From Chlorops oryzae (lineage: Eukaryota; Arthropoda; Insecta; Diptera; Chloropidae): 64,000 nucleotides of DNA. The DNA lies in assembly GCA_020466095.1 (NCBI GenBank), contig CM035808.1, positions 73,091,188 to 73,155,187 on the forward strand, read 5' to 3'. The translations under genes and the position numbers were made by a program. Below are positions 44,881-56,803 of this stretch, piece by piece; position 1 is the first letter of the stretch, and each line of letters starts with the position of its first letter. The notes under the pieces were generated by a model. It saw only the letters and a program-made list of their open reading frames with translations, had not been told where the DNA came from and did not search any database.

Positions 44881-45915
44881 CTATAGTCACCCTTAAAATG
44901 ATCTCATGGTTATCTATGCAAATGCAGGGAGGCCATGCGAGGGTTGGCACATACCCTTATCGAAAAATATGCTCAGAGCTAGATCAGGTGCTAATAAGGA
45001 CGAAGTAAACTTAACCTACACCACCAACTTAATGGCGACGAACTTTGAACGTACTTCGAGATTTGCCAAGTTTTAACGGGACGGACATGAGCACAGTATT
45101 AACCCAAGAGCCGTTTCTGTAAGATATCACTCTTGCATAATAAGGTCTTGGAATACTGTTCCCACGAGCCCATAATCAACCAAAACAGATTTAGAAAGTA
45201 GTGTCAGTATGCCGTTAATAAGGTCTTACTGACATCGATCTTAATGGGATACAATTTAACCTATTGTAACGATTATCCCTTACCGAAAACCACAAAGAAA
45301 ACTTGAGTATGTCATAAATTTTTATACGGACCGACGAAAATATTGAATGATAAGAAGATCAATAAATAATAAGGAAAAGTAATGAAGAAAAATAATAATA
45401 ATGATAGTGCTAAAAGAAACGAACTCACCAAGATATTCCATCAGTCAAGCGAGTGAGCATAGTTGCTTACTTGTAGAGCACACAAGTCGAGCTCAAAGCC
45501 GATTTTGTTTTGATTTAATTGTTTTAAAAAATTTTATATTTAAAAATTTTAAATTTGAAATGTAAAATTTGAAAATTTAAAATCTTAAATTCCAAAAATG
45601 TTTTAACTGTCAACTCAACAAAACTCAACCAAGCACTGTGTACTTATGGAACTACCTACCTGCCGCAGACTGCGAGGAACCAAACAACTATTTTCTTCCC
45701 TAATATTCTTACATGTTGAACGTGGTCTTCCGGTTCTTCTCTTCTCCTGGTCCTTCCCACTCTTCTTCTTCTGATTCCTCTATTTTTGCTACTCTTCTTC
45801 TTTGTCGGATTCTTCCTATGCCTCTTCCTATTCTTCTTCCAGGTTTGACGTAGGCTTTCTGTTCTTTTTCTGCTCTCCAATATTTTTCCGATAATAAAAA
45901 AAAAGAGTCGTTTTA
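44881..45915. other. no supported gene
   Basis: No recognisable domain. The stretch 44890-45330 may be decayed coding sequence. 45500-45600 is very AT-rich. The Arg/Lys-rich ORF at 45922-45656 minus is low complexity and not supported. Confidence 0.45.
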
Positions 45916-48397
45916 AACACAACTAACGTCACGTCACACTCCAACGACACGTTACCAGCTCTAAGCGGGAAAAGTGCCAGAACATATAAAAACAATCAAA
46001 GCACTGCAAAGGAGTTCGACGACACAGCACCATGCTCGAAATCCGACACCCTTCAGCAAGAACAACAACAACATTAAAACTCAACAACTGAGAACAATTA
46101 CGTAAACAAGCATACCGATCGCCGGTACCAAAACATGGCACAAGGCCGATCAGAGGAAAAGGGCAAGCGGGAAAGCAGACAAAATACCACGAGCAAGCAA
46201 GTCAGCAGTAAGCAACTGCATAAGTTGTGCATAAGAGGTTCAAAGTCTTTAAAGGCTGACTAAGCACGGTGTGCTTGAAAAATTTTAAATGGAATTTTGG
46301 AAGACGTAAAAATTTTTTGATGCACACTATAGTTTTCTTTATTTTGATGAATTCTGGTAAGTTTTAAAAAAATCTGTGGAGCCGTTTTTTTTTTTTTTTT
46401 TGAGATTTTCAAAATTTTGTATGAAAAATTTTTAATTATGCCAGATTTCAACATTAGATTTTCAAAATAATACCAATGAAAGATAATTTCTTTGAATAAT
46501 AAAAAGCAAATGTATTAACGGAATTACTATAAGTATGTAGCGCTCACCTCCCCTTGCATACCTCCCCCTCTTAGCAAGATATTGCTTCCAGCCCCTCACT
46601 GTGCATCATAACTGACTGCAATCATGCGTGAAATCTAAAATTTTTATATAATTTATATTCATATATGCCTATACATATATGTATATATACATATATATTA
46701 TATTGTTAGTATATATTTATATGGCAAGTCCGCGTTTACACGAAGGAAGCAATGTTTCGAGAACATTTGAAGTTATCTTTTGTTGTTTCGTTAAACACTT
46801 CTTTGGTTATATCGAAAAAAAGCCACAACCTTTTGCCGACATAGCCAACAGAAGATCCTCTCTTTTTCCTGTAGATCACCACTACATATTTCTTAAGTCT
46901 AAACGCGCACTAAGTAATTGAGTTGGCCTTCATTTGCAGTAGTTGTGTTGGAATCCTTTGCAATGGAAGCAAAGTCATTCAAATGATCGTTTCACTACTA
47001 AATGAAAAGAATAAGTAAACGCGTCGTATATTTAATTTTGACAAGAATATCTAAACTAAAATATGAGTCTTAATTAAGTTAATCTAGAATGGAAGTATGG
47101 TCGTTAGGGTCGGCAATGTTCTATTTTCCCCAAGCGCCGTCAAAGCTCGCTACACCACTGTATGTAATATCTACATATCATTCGTAATACTGCAAATGAA
47201 GGCCAACTCAATTACTCAGTGCGCGTTTAGACTTAAGAAATATGTAGTGGTGATCTACAGGAAAAAGAGAGGATCTTCTGTTGGCTATGTCGGCAAAAGG
47301 TTGTGGCTTTTTTTCGATATAACCAAAGAAGTGTTTAACGAAACAACAAAAGATAACTTCAAATGTTCTCGAACATTGCTTCCCACGTGTAAACGCGGAC
47401 TTGCCATATAAATATATACTAACAATATAATATATATGTATATATACATATATGTATAGGCATATATGAATATAAATTATATAAAAATTTTAGATTTCAC
47501 GCATGATTGCAGTCAGTTATGATGCACAGTGAGGGGCTGGAAGCAATATCTTGCTAAGAGGGGGAGGTATGCAAGGGGAGGTGAGCGCTACATACTTATA
47601 GTAATTTCGTTAATACATTTGCTTTTTATTATTCAAAGAAATTATCTTTCATTGGTAATATTTTGAAAATCTAATGGTGAAATCTGGCATAATTTAAAAT
47701 TTTTTATACAAAATTTTGAAAATCTCAAAAAAAAAAAAAAAAACGGCTCCACCGATTTTTTTAAAACTTACCAAAATTCATCAAAATAAAGAAAACTATA
47801 GTGTGCATCAAAAAATTTTTACGTCTTCCAAAATTCCATTTAAAATTTTTCAAGCACACCGTGTAAGGTCAACAATGGAAGACGAAATGGAAACACAGCA
47901 ATAAAGTTATTGGCGTAACTCGCAATAACAACAACAGGCGAACGAGAAGGGCAATCAACGCAACTTATGGAAGAAGTAACAAGCCGTTCAACAGAACAAC
48001 AAGAGCCAAGTCCAACAACAACAAATGCAACGTAGGCACACCGTCAGGGGAAGTTCGAAGTCATACTAGTGAAATCAATCAATATCCAATATTGCTAGGT
48101 CGGCAATATTGATCTATTTTAGCGGAGCTTCGATCTATGGAGGAGGACTTGCAGTTTTGAATCGAGAAGTAACTAATCAGATCTCAACTTTGGCGCACCT
48201 ACTTACGAGCCAGGACCACAAAGTGTTTATCTCAGTGTAGCTAGGGACTTGGGTAGTTAACTGAGCCAGCATAGGAAAACATTATGTTAATATGCTAGTA
48301 TAAAAGATAACCCATAAAGGACTTATTATAATCGAAAATTGAAGCAAAGGACTTTTATTTCTGGTTCAACTTAGACGCTCATACCCGGCACACAACC
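45916..48397 (+). repeat. diverged gypsy LTR, interrupted by a foldback element
   Basis: Two blocks flank the foldback insertion. The left (45916-46264) resembles the start of the 15095 LTR: GTCACGTCACACTCC, then CCAGCTCTAAGC and CAAAGCACTGCAA. The right (47868-48397) contains a long shared block around TCTCAACTTTGGCGCACC (about 48181) and ends near ACCCGGCACACAAC. It is clearly the same LTR family but well diverged. No internal gag or pol adjoins in this orientation, so it may be a solo LTR. Confidence 0.75.
46265..47863. mobile_element. foldback DNA element with about 677-bp inverted arms
   Basis: The arms 46265-46941 and 47188-47863 are near-perfect reverse complements, around a loop of about 246 bp. 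Ends read CACGGTGTGCTTGAAAAATT inward. A 4-bp duplication TAAG lies on each side (46261-46264, 47864-47867). It inserted into the diverged gypsy LTR. No transposase is encoded; ORFs in the arms mirror each other. CAC termini with a 4-bp TSD would fit a Chapaev-like (CMC) non-autonomous element, and CACGGTG also recalls Transib ends, but Transib makes 5-bp duplications. Family is unresolved. Confidence 0.88.
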
Positions 48398-49490
48398 AGA
48401 TTTAATGTTTTTACCAAATGCTGACGCTGATTCATTTAATTTCAGCTCTGCATTGGCTAACTTGGTCCTAATAATTTCAAGACTTCTATTTGGTAAAAAT
48501 TGTCTTTTGTAAACATCGGCGAACTCATCGATTGTATTGAAGCTAACTTGATAAGCTCTTATAAAAAAATTTCCTGCTATTCTTAGCTTTATCCAAAGCA
48601 AAACAGTTTCGGATTCTACGTTACCTTAAGCTTTTTGACCAATTATAGCCCTGTTATAAATTCTTAAACTTCTGCAGTCATATCCGTGTTTGTGTTTTCT
48701 GGTACAAAGCGATTATCGTTGTCCAATACTTCGTCTTTTTGTAGTGCGTGAGTCGTATTGATACTAGTTGTTGGTATTCTTTGATTTGTTTGTATTTGAA
48801 AATTTGTCACGATGTCTGTATTCATTGTTATTGAATTGTATTTGGTCTTGTGTATGCTGGGCTTGGAAAAGCGAGGTTGTCCGTATTGATGGTAATAGTT
48901 CTTTTCTCCCTAGGTTAGGACTGGCAACGTTAGTAGTGTCACAAACGGTTTTAAATGAGGATTTGTTGTGTTTTACTTCTAGCTTCAACTGTTTTACCTC
49001 TTTCTCATTTTCAATCAGGCGCGCTTTGTCCTTTTCAGCTGCCTGTGCTTACTTCTTACCTACTGATTTATTCAATATTTCTCTCAATTCCTGATAATCT
49101 TTCTCTGCTGTCTTCTATTAAATTATTCTGTTCGTCAATCTGAGTTTTCAGTTGCTGATACTTCTCTTTTAAAAAATCTATGGTCTCTCCTAAGCAGTGA
49201 GTTTTTTCCTCTGCGACTTGCTCTGATTCGCTTACTGTAATATTGACTTGATTGATTAAAAAAGTTGCCTCTTTAATTTTTAAAAATTGTCCCAATACTA
49301 TTTGTTCTTTTTATTAATTGTGTGGTCTCTTTGCCAATACTTGCCCCTTTTACCAATTCCCTTGCTTCCCTTTAAATTTCTTCGGAAGCGTTATCAACTA
49401 TTTTTTCTTTTTCTTAAAAGGCCTTTAATTTTTTTTCTTGTGGTTTGAATGTAAACGGACGTTCAGTTTTATTTTTATGTAACATTAAAT
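48398..49490 (-). pseudogene. gag: inverted gypsy gag fragment
   Basis: Minus-strand gag pieces of a gypsy-type element. 49295-49068 is a coiled-coil N-terminus (EKTHCLGETIDFLKEKYQQL) like the gag start at 5416. 48988-48764 is an Asn/Ser-rich linker. 48601-48371 has a capsid-like block (AYQVSFNTIDEFADVYKRQF, then ANAELKLNESASAFGKNI) comparable with the 6241-6400 region of the other gag. It stops at the LTR end near 48397; the last codons read into LTR sequence. Frames shift between pieces and no zinc knuckle remains. Confidence 0.75.
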
Positions 49491-50290
49491 AGGACCCAAA
49501 ACGATTCAAAAATTGCTTATCGTACCCACCAGTTTCATCATTTTGCCATTAAGACTGCCACAGTCCCAATTAGCTGAAAAGTGTCAAAAATCAAACCGCA
49601 TCACGATCAATAATTAAAAAATAACTTTTGGAGAACTGAGTTTGATCTAACTAAAAGTAGGTCGAATAGCAGCTGCGCCAATTATGTTGAGATGCGGGGT
49701 TTAAAAGGTATGAAGTCATACATGCCTATATTCCGTTTAAAGATAATATATGAGATTGACAGTTTCCAACCCTTTTATTTAATATATATAAATCATTGTT
49801 CACTCGAAAACTTCCCTATTCTTTTTATAAAATCTTTTCGTCGTGCCATCTTCATAGTGCGTGCGATAGATCTGAGATGTCTTCCAGAATAACGTAAAGA
49901 TCAGTCTGCCTTTCCATGGATTCAAGCTCCACTTTTATAGGACCATAATGCTGACTTGGTGCTTTCTCAGTGACCCATCGATGTGATGCACGTTCTTCAG
50001 TCGCTCTTCTCTTCTTTTGTTTCCGTAGGCCAGTCTCTGCCTTAACTTCATAATGCTCGACTCCTCACTGAAAAGTGCCGGAACTCATTGCTGGTGGGTT
50101 GACTCCTATGCTGCTTACTTTTTCCAACCGTTGTGCCGAGTCGATCATTCATCGGTCACCATTTTATTGTTGTTGTTCATATTAATCTCGTTCGCTGTGC
50201 TGAAGCTTGTGATATTGTTCTCTTTCCCAATGGTAACTAACTGTTGCTTTTTGTTTGTTAAGTTTCGTCCAAAAGAGGGGGAAGGTAATT
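49491..50290. other. no supported gene
   Basis: Likely leader or flank of the inverted gypsy fragment. Short ORFs only (49692-49892, 50053-50424), without recognisable domains. Confidence 0.4.
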
Positions 50291-50299
50291 GGAAATGTT

Positions 50300-52365
50300 T
50301 GAGTCGGATCGTTACTCACAACAGTACCAAGCTTCAGATCATTCCGCCAACAGAAAGGGGTGAAATTGCAGTTACTAGATTTGATGAAATTTATAAAAAT
50401 GGCAAGTCAGCGGCGGTCATATAAGCTTTAGCATCAAAAAGAATTTACAAGTTGTACCTTCATCAGAGCTTAAGTTGTGTACCAAGTTTCCGATCAATCG
50501 GCCAACAGGGAGAGGCCAAACTTCGATTACAAGATTTGATGAAATATATGAAAATGGCAAGCTAGTGCTGGCCATCTTGATTTAACCATCGAACAGAATG
50601 TGTACCAGGTTTCAGATCAATCTGCCAACAGGAGGGGGTAAAATTTCAGTTACTAGATTTGATGAAATATATTAAAATGGCAAGCAAACGGCGGCCATAT
50701 TGCTTTGAGCATCGAAAAAAATTTATTTATTTGTATTGTCATCAGAACTAAAGGTGTGTTCCAAGTTTCAGGTCAATCCGTAAATAGAAAAGGCTCAAAT
50801 TTCAGTTACTACATTTGATGAAATATATGAAAATGGTTAGTTAGCGGTGGCCATTTTGGTATAAGCATCAACCAGAAATTATTTATTTGTATTGTCATCA
50901 GAGCTTAAGGTGTGTACCATGTTTAAGATGAATCCGTTGACAGAAATGGGGGTCATATTTCAATTACTAGCTTTGATGAAATATATGATAATGACAATCA
51001 ACTGAGCTTACACTAGTACAGTATGCACCAGAAATATTCTAGTACTTTTGAATGGAACTGTGTAAATTTGCACCAAATAAAGACTTTTGCTGTTTGCGGG
51101 AAAAAGGTACTAGAATTATTGATTTGCTTGCCTTTTTCTGTAAGCATATCGCGGGAAAACCGTTTATATTCAGTCACTACCGATTGGTTTGTAGTGCAAC
51201 ATTCATGAACGCATATTATTATTCCACTTATCACTAGTATACTAATGGTGGAAGCATACCCAAAAGATGCACTGGTTCTTCTAGTTTTCGTTGAAGTACT
51301 AGTTATTTTCAAATAATTTTACAACTGGATACTGCAGAAAAGCTTCAAATCAATCCGCCAACAGGAAGGGGATTCAATTTCGGTTACTAAATTTGATGAA
51401 ATATATGAAAAGAACAAGGTAGTGATTGGTTTGACCATCGAACAGAATTGACTTAAGTGTATTTTCGGCGGTTAGATCATCGAACAAAAATTATTTATTT
51501 GTATTGTTATCAGAACTATAGATAAATACTCAGTTTCAGATGAATCCGTCAAAAGAAAGGGGGTCAAGTTTCAGTTACTAGATTTCATAAAATATATAAA
51601 AATGAAAAGCTAGCGGCGGTTATATTGGTTTAAGCATTGAACAGAATTAATTTAATTGTATGCTCATCATAACTCAAGATGTGTACCACGTTTGAGATCG
51701 ATGCGTGTACAGGAAATGGGTCGAATTTCAGTTACTAGATTTGATGAGAAATAGGAAAATGGGGGAAAAGGGAAATGGGAGCTTTATTGGTTCAAGCATC
51801 GATCAGATTTTATTTAATTGTATTGCCATCAAAACTGAAGATGTGTACCAAGTTTCCGATGAGTCTGTCAACAAGAAGGGGTCAAGTTAGGGTTTTAGAT
51901 TTCGTATATGAACATGGAAAGCTGGTGGTGGCCATCTTTATTGCAGCTTCGAACAGAATTTATTTAATTGTATTGGTATTAGAATTAAAGGTGTCTACCA
52001 AATTTCAGATCAATCTGCCAACAGCACGGGGTAAAATTACAGTTACTAAATTTGATGAAATATATAAAAATGGCAAGCAAGCGGCGGCCATATTGGTTTA
52101 AGCATCGAAAAGAATTTACTAAGTGGTTTTGTCATCAGAACTTTAGGTGTAAACTATGTTCCAGCTGGATCGACCAACAAGAAGGGGGTCAAATTTCAGT
52201 TACTTCATTTAATGAAATATAATATATAAAAACGTCAAGCAAGCGGTTTCCATATTGTAGCTTGTATCGAAAGGAATTTACTAAATTATATTGTTATCAA
52301 AACAAAAGGTGTGCTTCAAGTTTTAGATCAAGCCACCAACAGAAAGGGGGTCAAATTTGCCACAA
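50300..52365 (+). repeat. array of degenerate repeats of about 150 bp
   Basis: About a dozen units share, in order, ACCAAGTTTCAGATCAATCC, CAACAGAAAGGGGGTCAA, TTTCAGTTACTAGATTTGAT, GAAATATATAAAAATGGCAAG and GGCGGCCATATTGGTTTAAG, with TTATTTAATTGTATT at the unit ends. Starts occur near 50325, 50478, 50607, 50757, 50911, 51345, 51528, 51680, 51842, 51998, 52153 and 52315, a period of 130-165 bp. A 292-bp inverted-repeat insertion lies at 51012-51303. Divergence between units is high, so the array is old. It is non-coding. Confidence 0.85.
51012..51303. mobile_element. possible MITE inside the repeat array
   Basis: The array is interrupted by 292 bp beginning ACTAGTAC and ending GTACTAGT. The inverted match beyond eight bases is weak, though both ends also carry a TGCACCAG/CAGTGCAT-like motif. 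No target duplication is clear. Confidence 0.4.
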
Positions 52366-52673
52366 AATATCCTGGACTTGAACACATGGTGTTAATTTCA
52401 CAGGCCGACACGATTTTTGTAGACAAAAATTTTACGACTGTTTTTGAAAGTGCTCGGTGAGTATAACAACGCCTCATACTCAGTTTTGTCAAGGCACTCC
52501 TCTTTTTTTTTTTAAATAGACTTCAAAAAGTGGGACCGAGAATAAAATTATTCACTTACTTATGGCTATATCTCGCAATCCGTTGAATATTTCAATTTCC
52601 GATACATCACTATGTATAGCTATGAACTTATTTTAAATAAATTTTATAAAAACCCTGTTAAAGTTTTTTCCAC

Positions 52674-53258
52674 TGTATTCGCGATTGAATACACCGTCTT
52701 AATACCTTAGTGTGAATAAATAAAGTGAAAGGACACCAAATATATTGTTTTCAAATCTTTTATTAAGCTAAAGTCCTTATTACCTATTCACAATTTAATA
52801 CCTTAATACCAAAACTTTCGTAAGAGTTGGGATCTCGCAAACTGCTTCTCGCTGAGTGTCTTTTCTCATTCTCGATCATTGGCTTTTATAATACAAAAGT
52901 GTCAATGCTGCATAGTCGATTTCCCAATCAATGCTAGTCGAATATTGCGTAGTGGTAGGTCGAATTTTCCAGAATTGACCTGCGTGTACCATCAATTTGC
53001 TGTTGTTGTTGTTGTACTCGGCTTCAATTTGCCGACTTGCATTCTAAACCCAAACAGGTGTTCCAATTGTTCTTATTCTCGAATTTACTTGTATTTGGAA
53101 ATTCGCTTACGAAGTCAGTTATGGTTGTTGTTGTTGTTTTGTCGTTGGCCAAAATTGATCGATATGCATTTATTGTTGTTGCAGATGGTCGGCTTGATTT
53201 TATGGTGACCATATGGAATTATGCTGAATGCTCGTGAGTCGAGTATTGACTCACAACA
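52674..53258 (-). repeat. inverted gypsy-family LTR
   Basis: On the minus strand it starts TGTTGTGAGTCAATACTCG at 53258, directly after a polypurine tract (53272-53259, complement of TCCCTCCCCTTTTT). The first eleven bases equal those of the 3' LTR at 15095, so it belongs to a related family. GTTGTTGTTGTTG runs lie inside. The far end near 52674 is set only by a TG...CA rule and is uncertain. Confidence 0.65.
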
Positions 53259-55396
53259 TCCCTCCCCTTTTTAAAGGCATCGCGAGGATCTCGACGGTGA
53301 GGTTTGTTTAAATGAGTCCTGCCTTCCCGCCCCCTTTTAAAGGAGTCGCTAGTATGTTGACGATACCTTTTTGAATTTCATTTTTTCGAATCGAGCGTAG
53401 ATGGCGCTGCTTGTATGTACTATTCAATTTACAATGTTGTACTCAACTGATGATACTGCTGTTGCTGATAGGTGCGGTTACTTTGGTTGTTGGCAATTTA
53501 GACTGCTGTCCTGCTGATGTTGGTTGTTCGATCTCAGTGTTGCGTGTTTCGATAAAATTATTATTTCTTAACTCTACTTCAAAAGTAATTAAAATCAATC
53601 AACTGCTTTTACAAACTGTTACTTTTCAAATCTGATTAAAATTGTTTATTTTTTTCTCGTTTCTTTTTCTTAATTCGTAAAACTTTCTAATCGAATGGCA
53701 CAATTGTTTGTTTATACTCCTTAATTTCTGACTTTGAAATTCTCAAATTTTATTAGTATATAATCACTTAAAATTTCAATTTCAAGATTTCTTTTCTGCT
53801 TACAAGTTTGCTTTGTTTTTCAAAAATCCTTTATTCATCATTAAATTAAATTCAAACAGTTTCAAATTCTTAAGATTTTTCATTACTAGTTGTTGTTTTA
53901 ATCGATCCCTCTTTAAGGAAGGTTGCAATGCGTTATAAATTTGCGAAATTTTAGAAATACATTTCCCTTATATATAATATATAGATTCATTTATTTTTTA
54001 ATTTGTTATATTTTTAAAATTTGAGTGCAAAATTGTTTCTTAAGATAATTCTTTTCCGCATACTTTACTTAGTTATAATTCGATTTCTTATTCAAATATG
54101 TTCAAATACGTTCATTTTTGACATTTTTATTTCGTATACATTTTTAATTCTAGCTTTCAATAAAATATTTTTTTATTTTTTTTTTATTTATAGTATATTT
54201 TCAATTATTTTTCTAATTTTTATTTTTTTTTTTTAACTGCTCCATACGTTTTTTTTTTATTTTTCTTTATATTGAGAATCTCAGTCTGAGATGCATTTTT
54301 TTATAAAATAATTTTAATTTTTTTTTTTTTTAATAAAGGTGGTGTTATGTAACCAAAATACCTATCTTTTCAAGGTATTGATTTTAATAAAAAAAATTTG
54401 TCTTTTTCGACTGCATATACAATTATTTAATAAATATATGTATATGGTTGTTTATATTATATTTACCACCTTATTTTCTCTTTTGTTATTATTCTTCCCT
54501 TCTTGTTCTTCTGGTCGGAACAAATTGTTTACAGTCATCGCCAGTTTTATTTCCACTGAGCGTCGTCTTGTGCCTAAGCTTCTCTTGAAAATAAAAAAAT
54601 ATACAAATTACTGTGCTCGAGTCCCTACTGTTTTACTATACTTTTTACTTTTCGTTCTTTTGGTTTGGTTTTAATTGTCATAATGCGTTGCTTCATTGAG
54701 CTTATGCATTGACGAATTTGATTGCTCAATTCTTTTGATTTTATTTTCTGCTTATTAATGCTTTTAATTTCAAAGATTTTATTTAAATCAAAACGAAAAC
54801 CAGGGCTTGCTCTTAATATGCGTGACTGTATGCCTTTAAAATAGTTTACCAGATTTCTGGGTTTTTAATATGTTTCGCTAGGAAATTCTTATTTATACAT
54901 CGCCTTAAGCGATGTTAAAAAGAAAATACTTGTCATAGTTAAGTTTAAAAACGGTTAGACCTCACCTTACGTGATGAAATCTGCGTTTTTCAATTGCTAT
55001 TTTACATTCAAGAACTCTTTAAGCCACTTTAGAATTGTATGCGAATATTTTGTCTAAAGGATTCGTTTTAAAAACTGAAATTTCACCATCGATCATATAT
55101 GACTTTATGTGGCGGTTCACGCCTTTCCATTCTTAAATTTTTTGTACGAGAAAAACTGTTTTAACAAAACTAATATAGGTCGCTTTTACTGTATTAAAGA
55201 ACTTCTTGAATACTTCTCTAATAAGTCTTTCCTGATTTCCCTGCCAGGACAAACGTGGTACCTCTATTGCGGAATTGTGTTGCCTACTCAGTGCGTTGCC
55301 TTTAAAATTTTCCTTTGAATTTTCTTCTATAAATGAAACATCATCTTTCTTGTTCATTAAACTACCAATACGATTTCTATCGACTTCCTCGTCGAT
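53259..55396 (-). pseudogene. inverted gypsy internal region, heavily decayed
   Basis: Should hold the 3' internal part of the minus-strand element whose LTR is at 52674-53258. 53640-54880 is T-rich with no supportable ORF. 54880-55130 matches, inverted, the spacer at 16300-16560. 55357-55133 is open on the minus strand (start MNKKDDVSFIEENSKENF) and may be the N-terminal part of pol before protease. No catalytic motif is visible, so identification rests on LTR position and the spacer match. Confidence 0.5.
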
Positions 55397-55845
55397 TTTA
55401 TGGGCTAAAATTCTTTTTAACGCCTATACTTTTGTCCCTGTCAATGAAATTCATTTTTCATGAAGGAGAAAATCAAATTAATAACAAATTAATTTTAACA
55501 AAAAATTTATTAATAAAAAAGTAAAATACTCTAGTCGAATTGAAAAAAATCAAATATTACCAAAACTCTATTTTGTTTACTCGCAAATTACAGTAACATT
55601 GTTGTCTTGTCTTGTCTTGTCTTGTCTTGCCAAAGAAGACAACAATGTTACTGCAATTTGCGAGTAAACAAAATGGAGTTTTGGTAATATTTGATTTTTT
55701 TCAAGTCGACTAGAGTGTTTTATTTTGCTATGAATAATTTTTTTGCTAAAATTAATTTGTTATTAATTTGATTTGCTCCTTCATGAAAACTGAATTTCAT
55801 TGATAGAGACAGAAATTTAGGCATTAAAAAGAATTTTGGCCCTTA
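55397..55845. repeat. 450-bp palindrome around a (TCTTG)n core
   Basis: Left arm 55397-55608 and right arm 55636-55845 are inverted copies with scattered mismatches and small indels, visible for example in GTTTACTCGCAAATTACAG against its complement. The centre is five TCTTG units (about 55605-55629). The left arm overlaps decayed gypsy sequence, so the palindrome may be an inverted duplication of it. Confidence 0.85.
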
Positions 55846-55947
55846 TAATCTTCTTCACTATCTGACTCTCAATTTACCTCAACCTCACTGATGTTCGAAA
55901 TGAGAACAACTCCTTTTCTATCGATAATCTTAGGCGATTTTCTTATA

Positions 55948-56184
55948 ATACCCAGCGTAAGCGGGGTATATTAGTTTTGTGCGAATCTTGTAACAGGGAG
56001 AACTAAGCTCCGGAGATATAGACATATATATATAGAAATGATCAGGATCAAAAACTGAATCAATTTAGACATGTCCGTCTGTCCGTCCGTCCGTGGGCGG
56101 ATCTCCTCCGAAACGGCTGGACCAATCAAATCGAAATTTGGCACACAGGTATATCGGGATCCGAGTATGATCCTAAGTAAAATT
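55948..56184 (+). mobile_element. DINE-1/mini-me-like repeat, family A, truncated
   Basis: Starts ATACCCAGCGTAAGCGGGGT, has the TATATAGAAATGATCAG core, a short (GTCY)n tract and CGAAACGGCTG, then ends abruptly at 56184 where the 3.79-kb repeat unit starts. The subrepeats and 3' hairpin are lost. Confidence 0.75.
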
Positions 56185-56803
56185 TTGTATTCCGTAGTAT
56201 TTACGAGCATAGAGTTTCTGTTTTCAATGTTTTTTCTCATTTTTGGATATGCATTGAAGATGCTTTGATGTGGGTCCCAAAAATTTTGGAAAGGTTTTGA
56301 AATTGGGTGGGTGAATTAAATGAATTAAATAAATAGTCGTATTCATTTAAACTTTCGCTATTATATTTTTTATACATAGTCGATCCTTACAATGTTGTTT
56401 AAATTCCAAATGCAATTTCACTTAGAATTCATTACTTAAATATATGTACCACAAGACTTAGATGAAATGCTGTGCATGCTTTAACAGTGGTGCCAGCTTC
56501 GCCCTTTTCATGCTACATCTAGCGCTTTATAGATGAACACAATGTGCTAATATTTATTTGGTGCGACGCTAAAGTACCAAGGAGTTGGCATCACTGTGCT
56601 CAAATTTTTGCAGATCTCCAAAATTTATGCAATGGTTTTAAGTAATTAAGCAAGTTCAACGACCACATTACATTTATGTTACTAGATTGCGTTTGACAAA
56701 ACCCACTTTATCGCAGCCATAAATTATGCGATATACAAAACGATTAATATATATAAGAATATAATTATATATATATATATATAATATATATCTATATATT
56801 TTT
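56185..56803 (-). pseudogene. gypsy gag N-part remnant and AT-rich flank (unit 1)
   Basis: 56240-56185 continues, on the minus strand, the reading that leads into the gag at 59970 of the unit end, as seen across the 59971 junction. Beyond about 56300 no coding sequence is supported, and 56740-56800 is a (TA)n-rich tract before DINE-like A. The copy in unit 2 spans 59971-60589. Confidence 0.45.

Noticed and set aside
45656..45922. Arg/Lys-rich 88-codon ORF on the minus strand
   Set aside because: Low-complexity translation of a TTCTTC/CTCTTC tract; no supporting context.
46679..47411. ORFs in the foldback arms
   Set aside because: The same DNA appears in both arms in inverse orientation and the ORFs have no domain; arm structure explains them.
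51013..51312. ORFs at the MITE-like insert
   Set aside because: Short frames on both strands crossing the insert ends; no coding signature.
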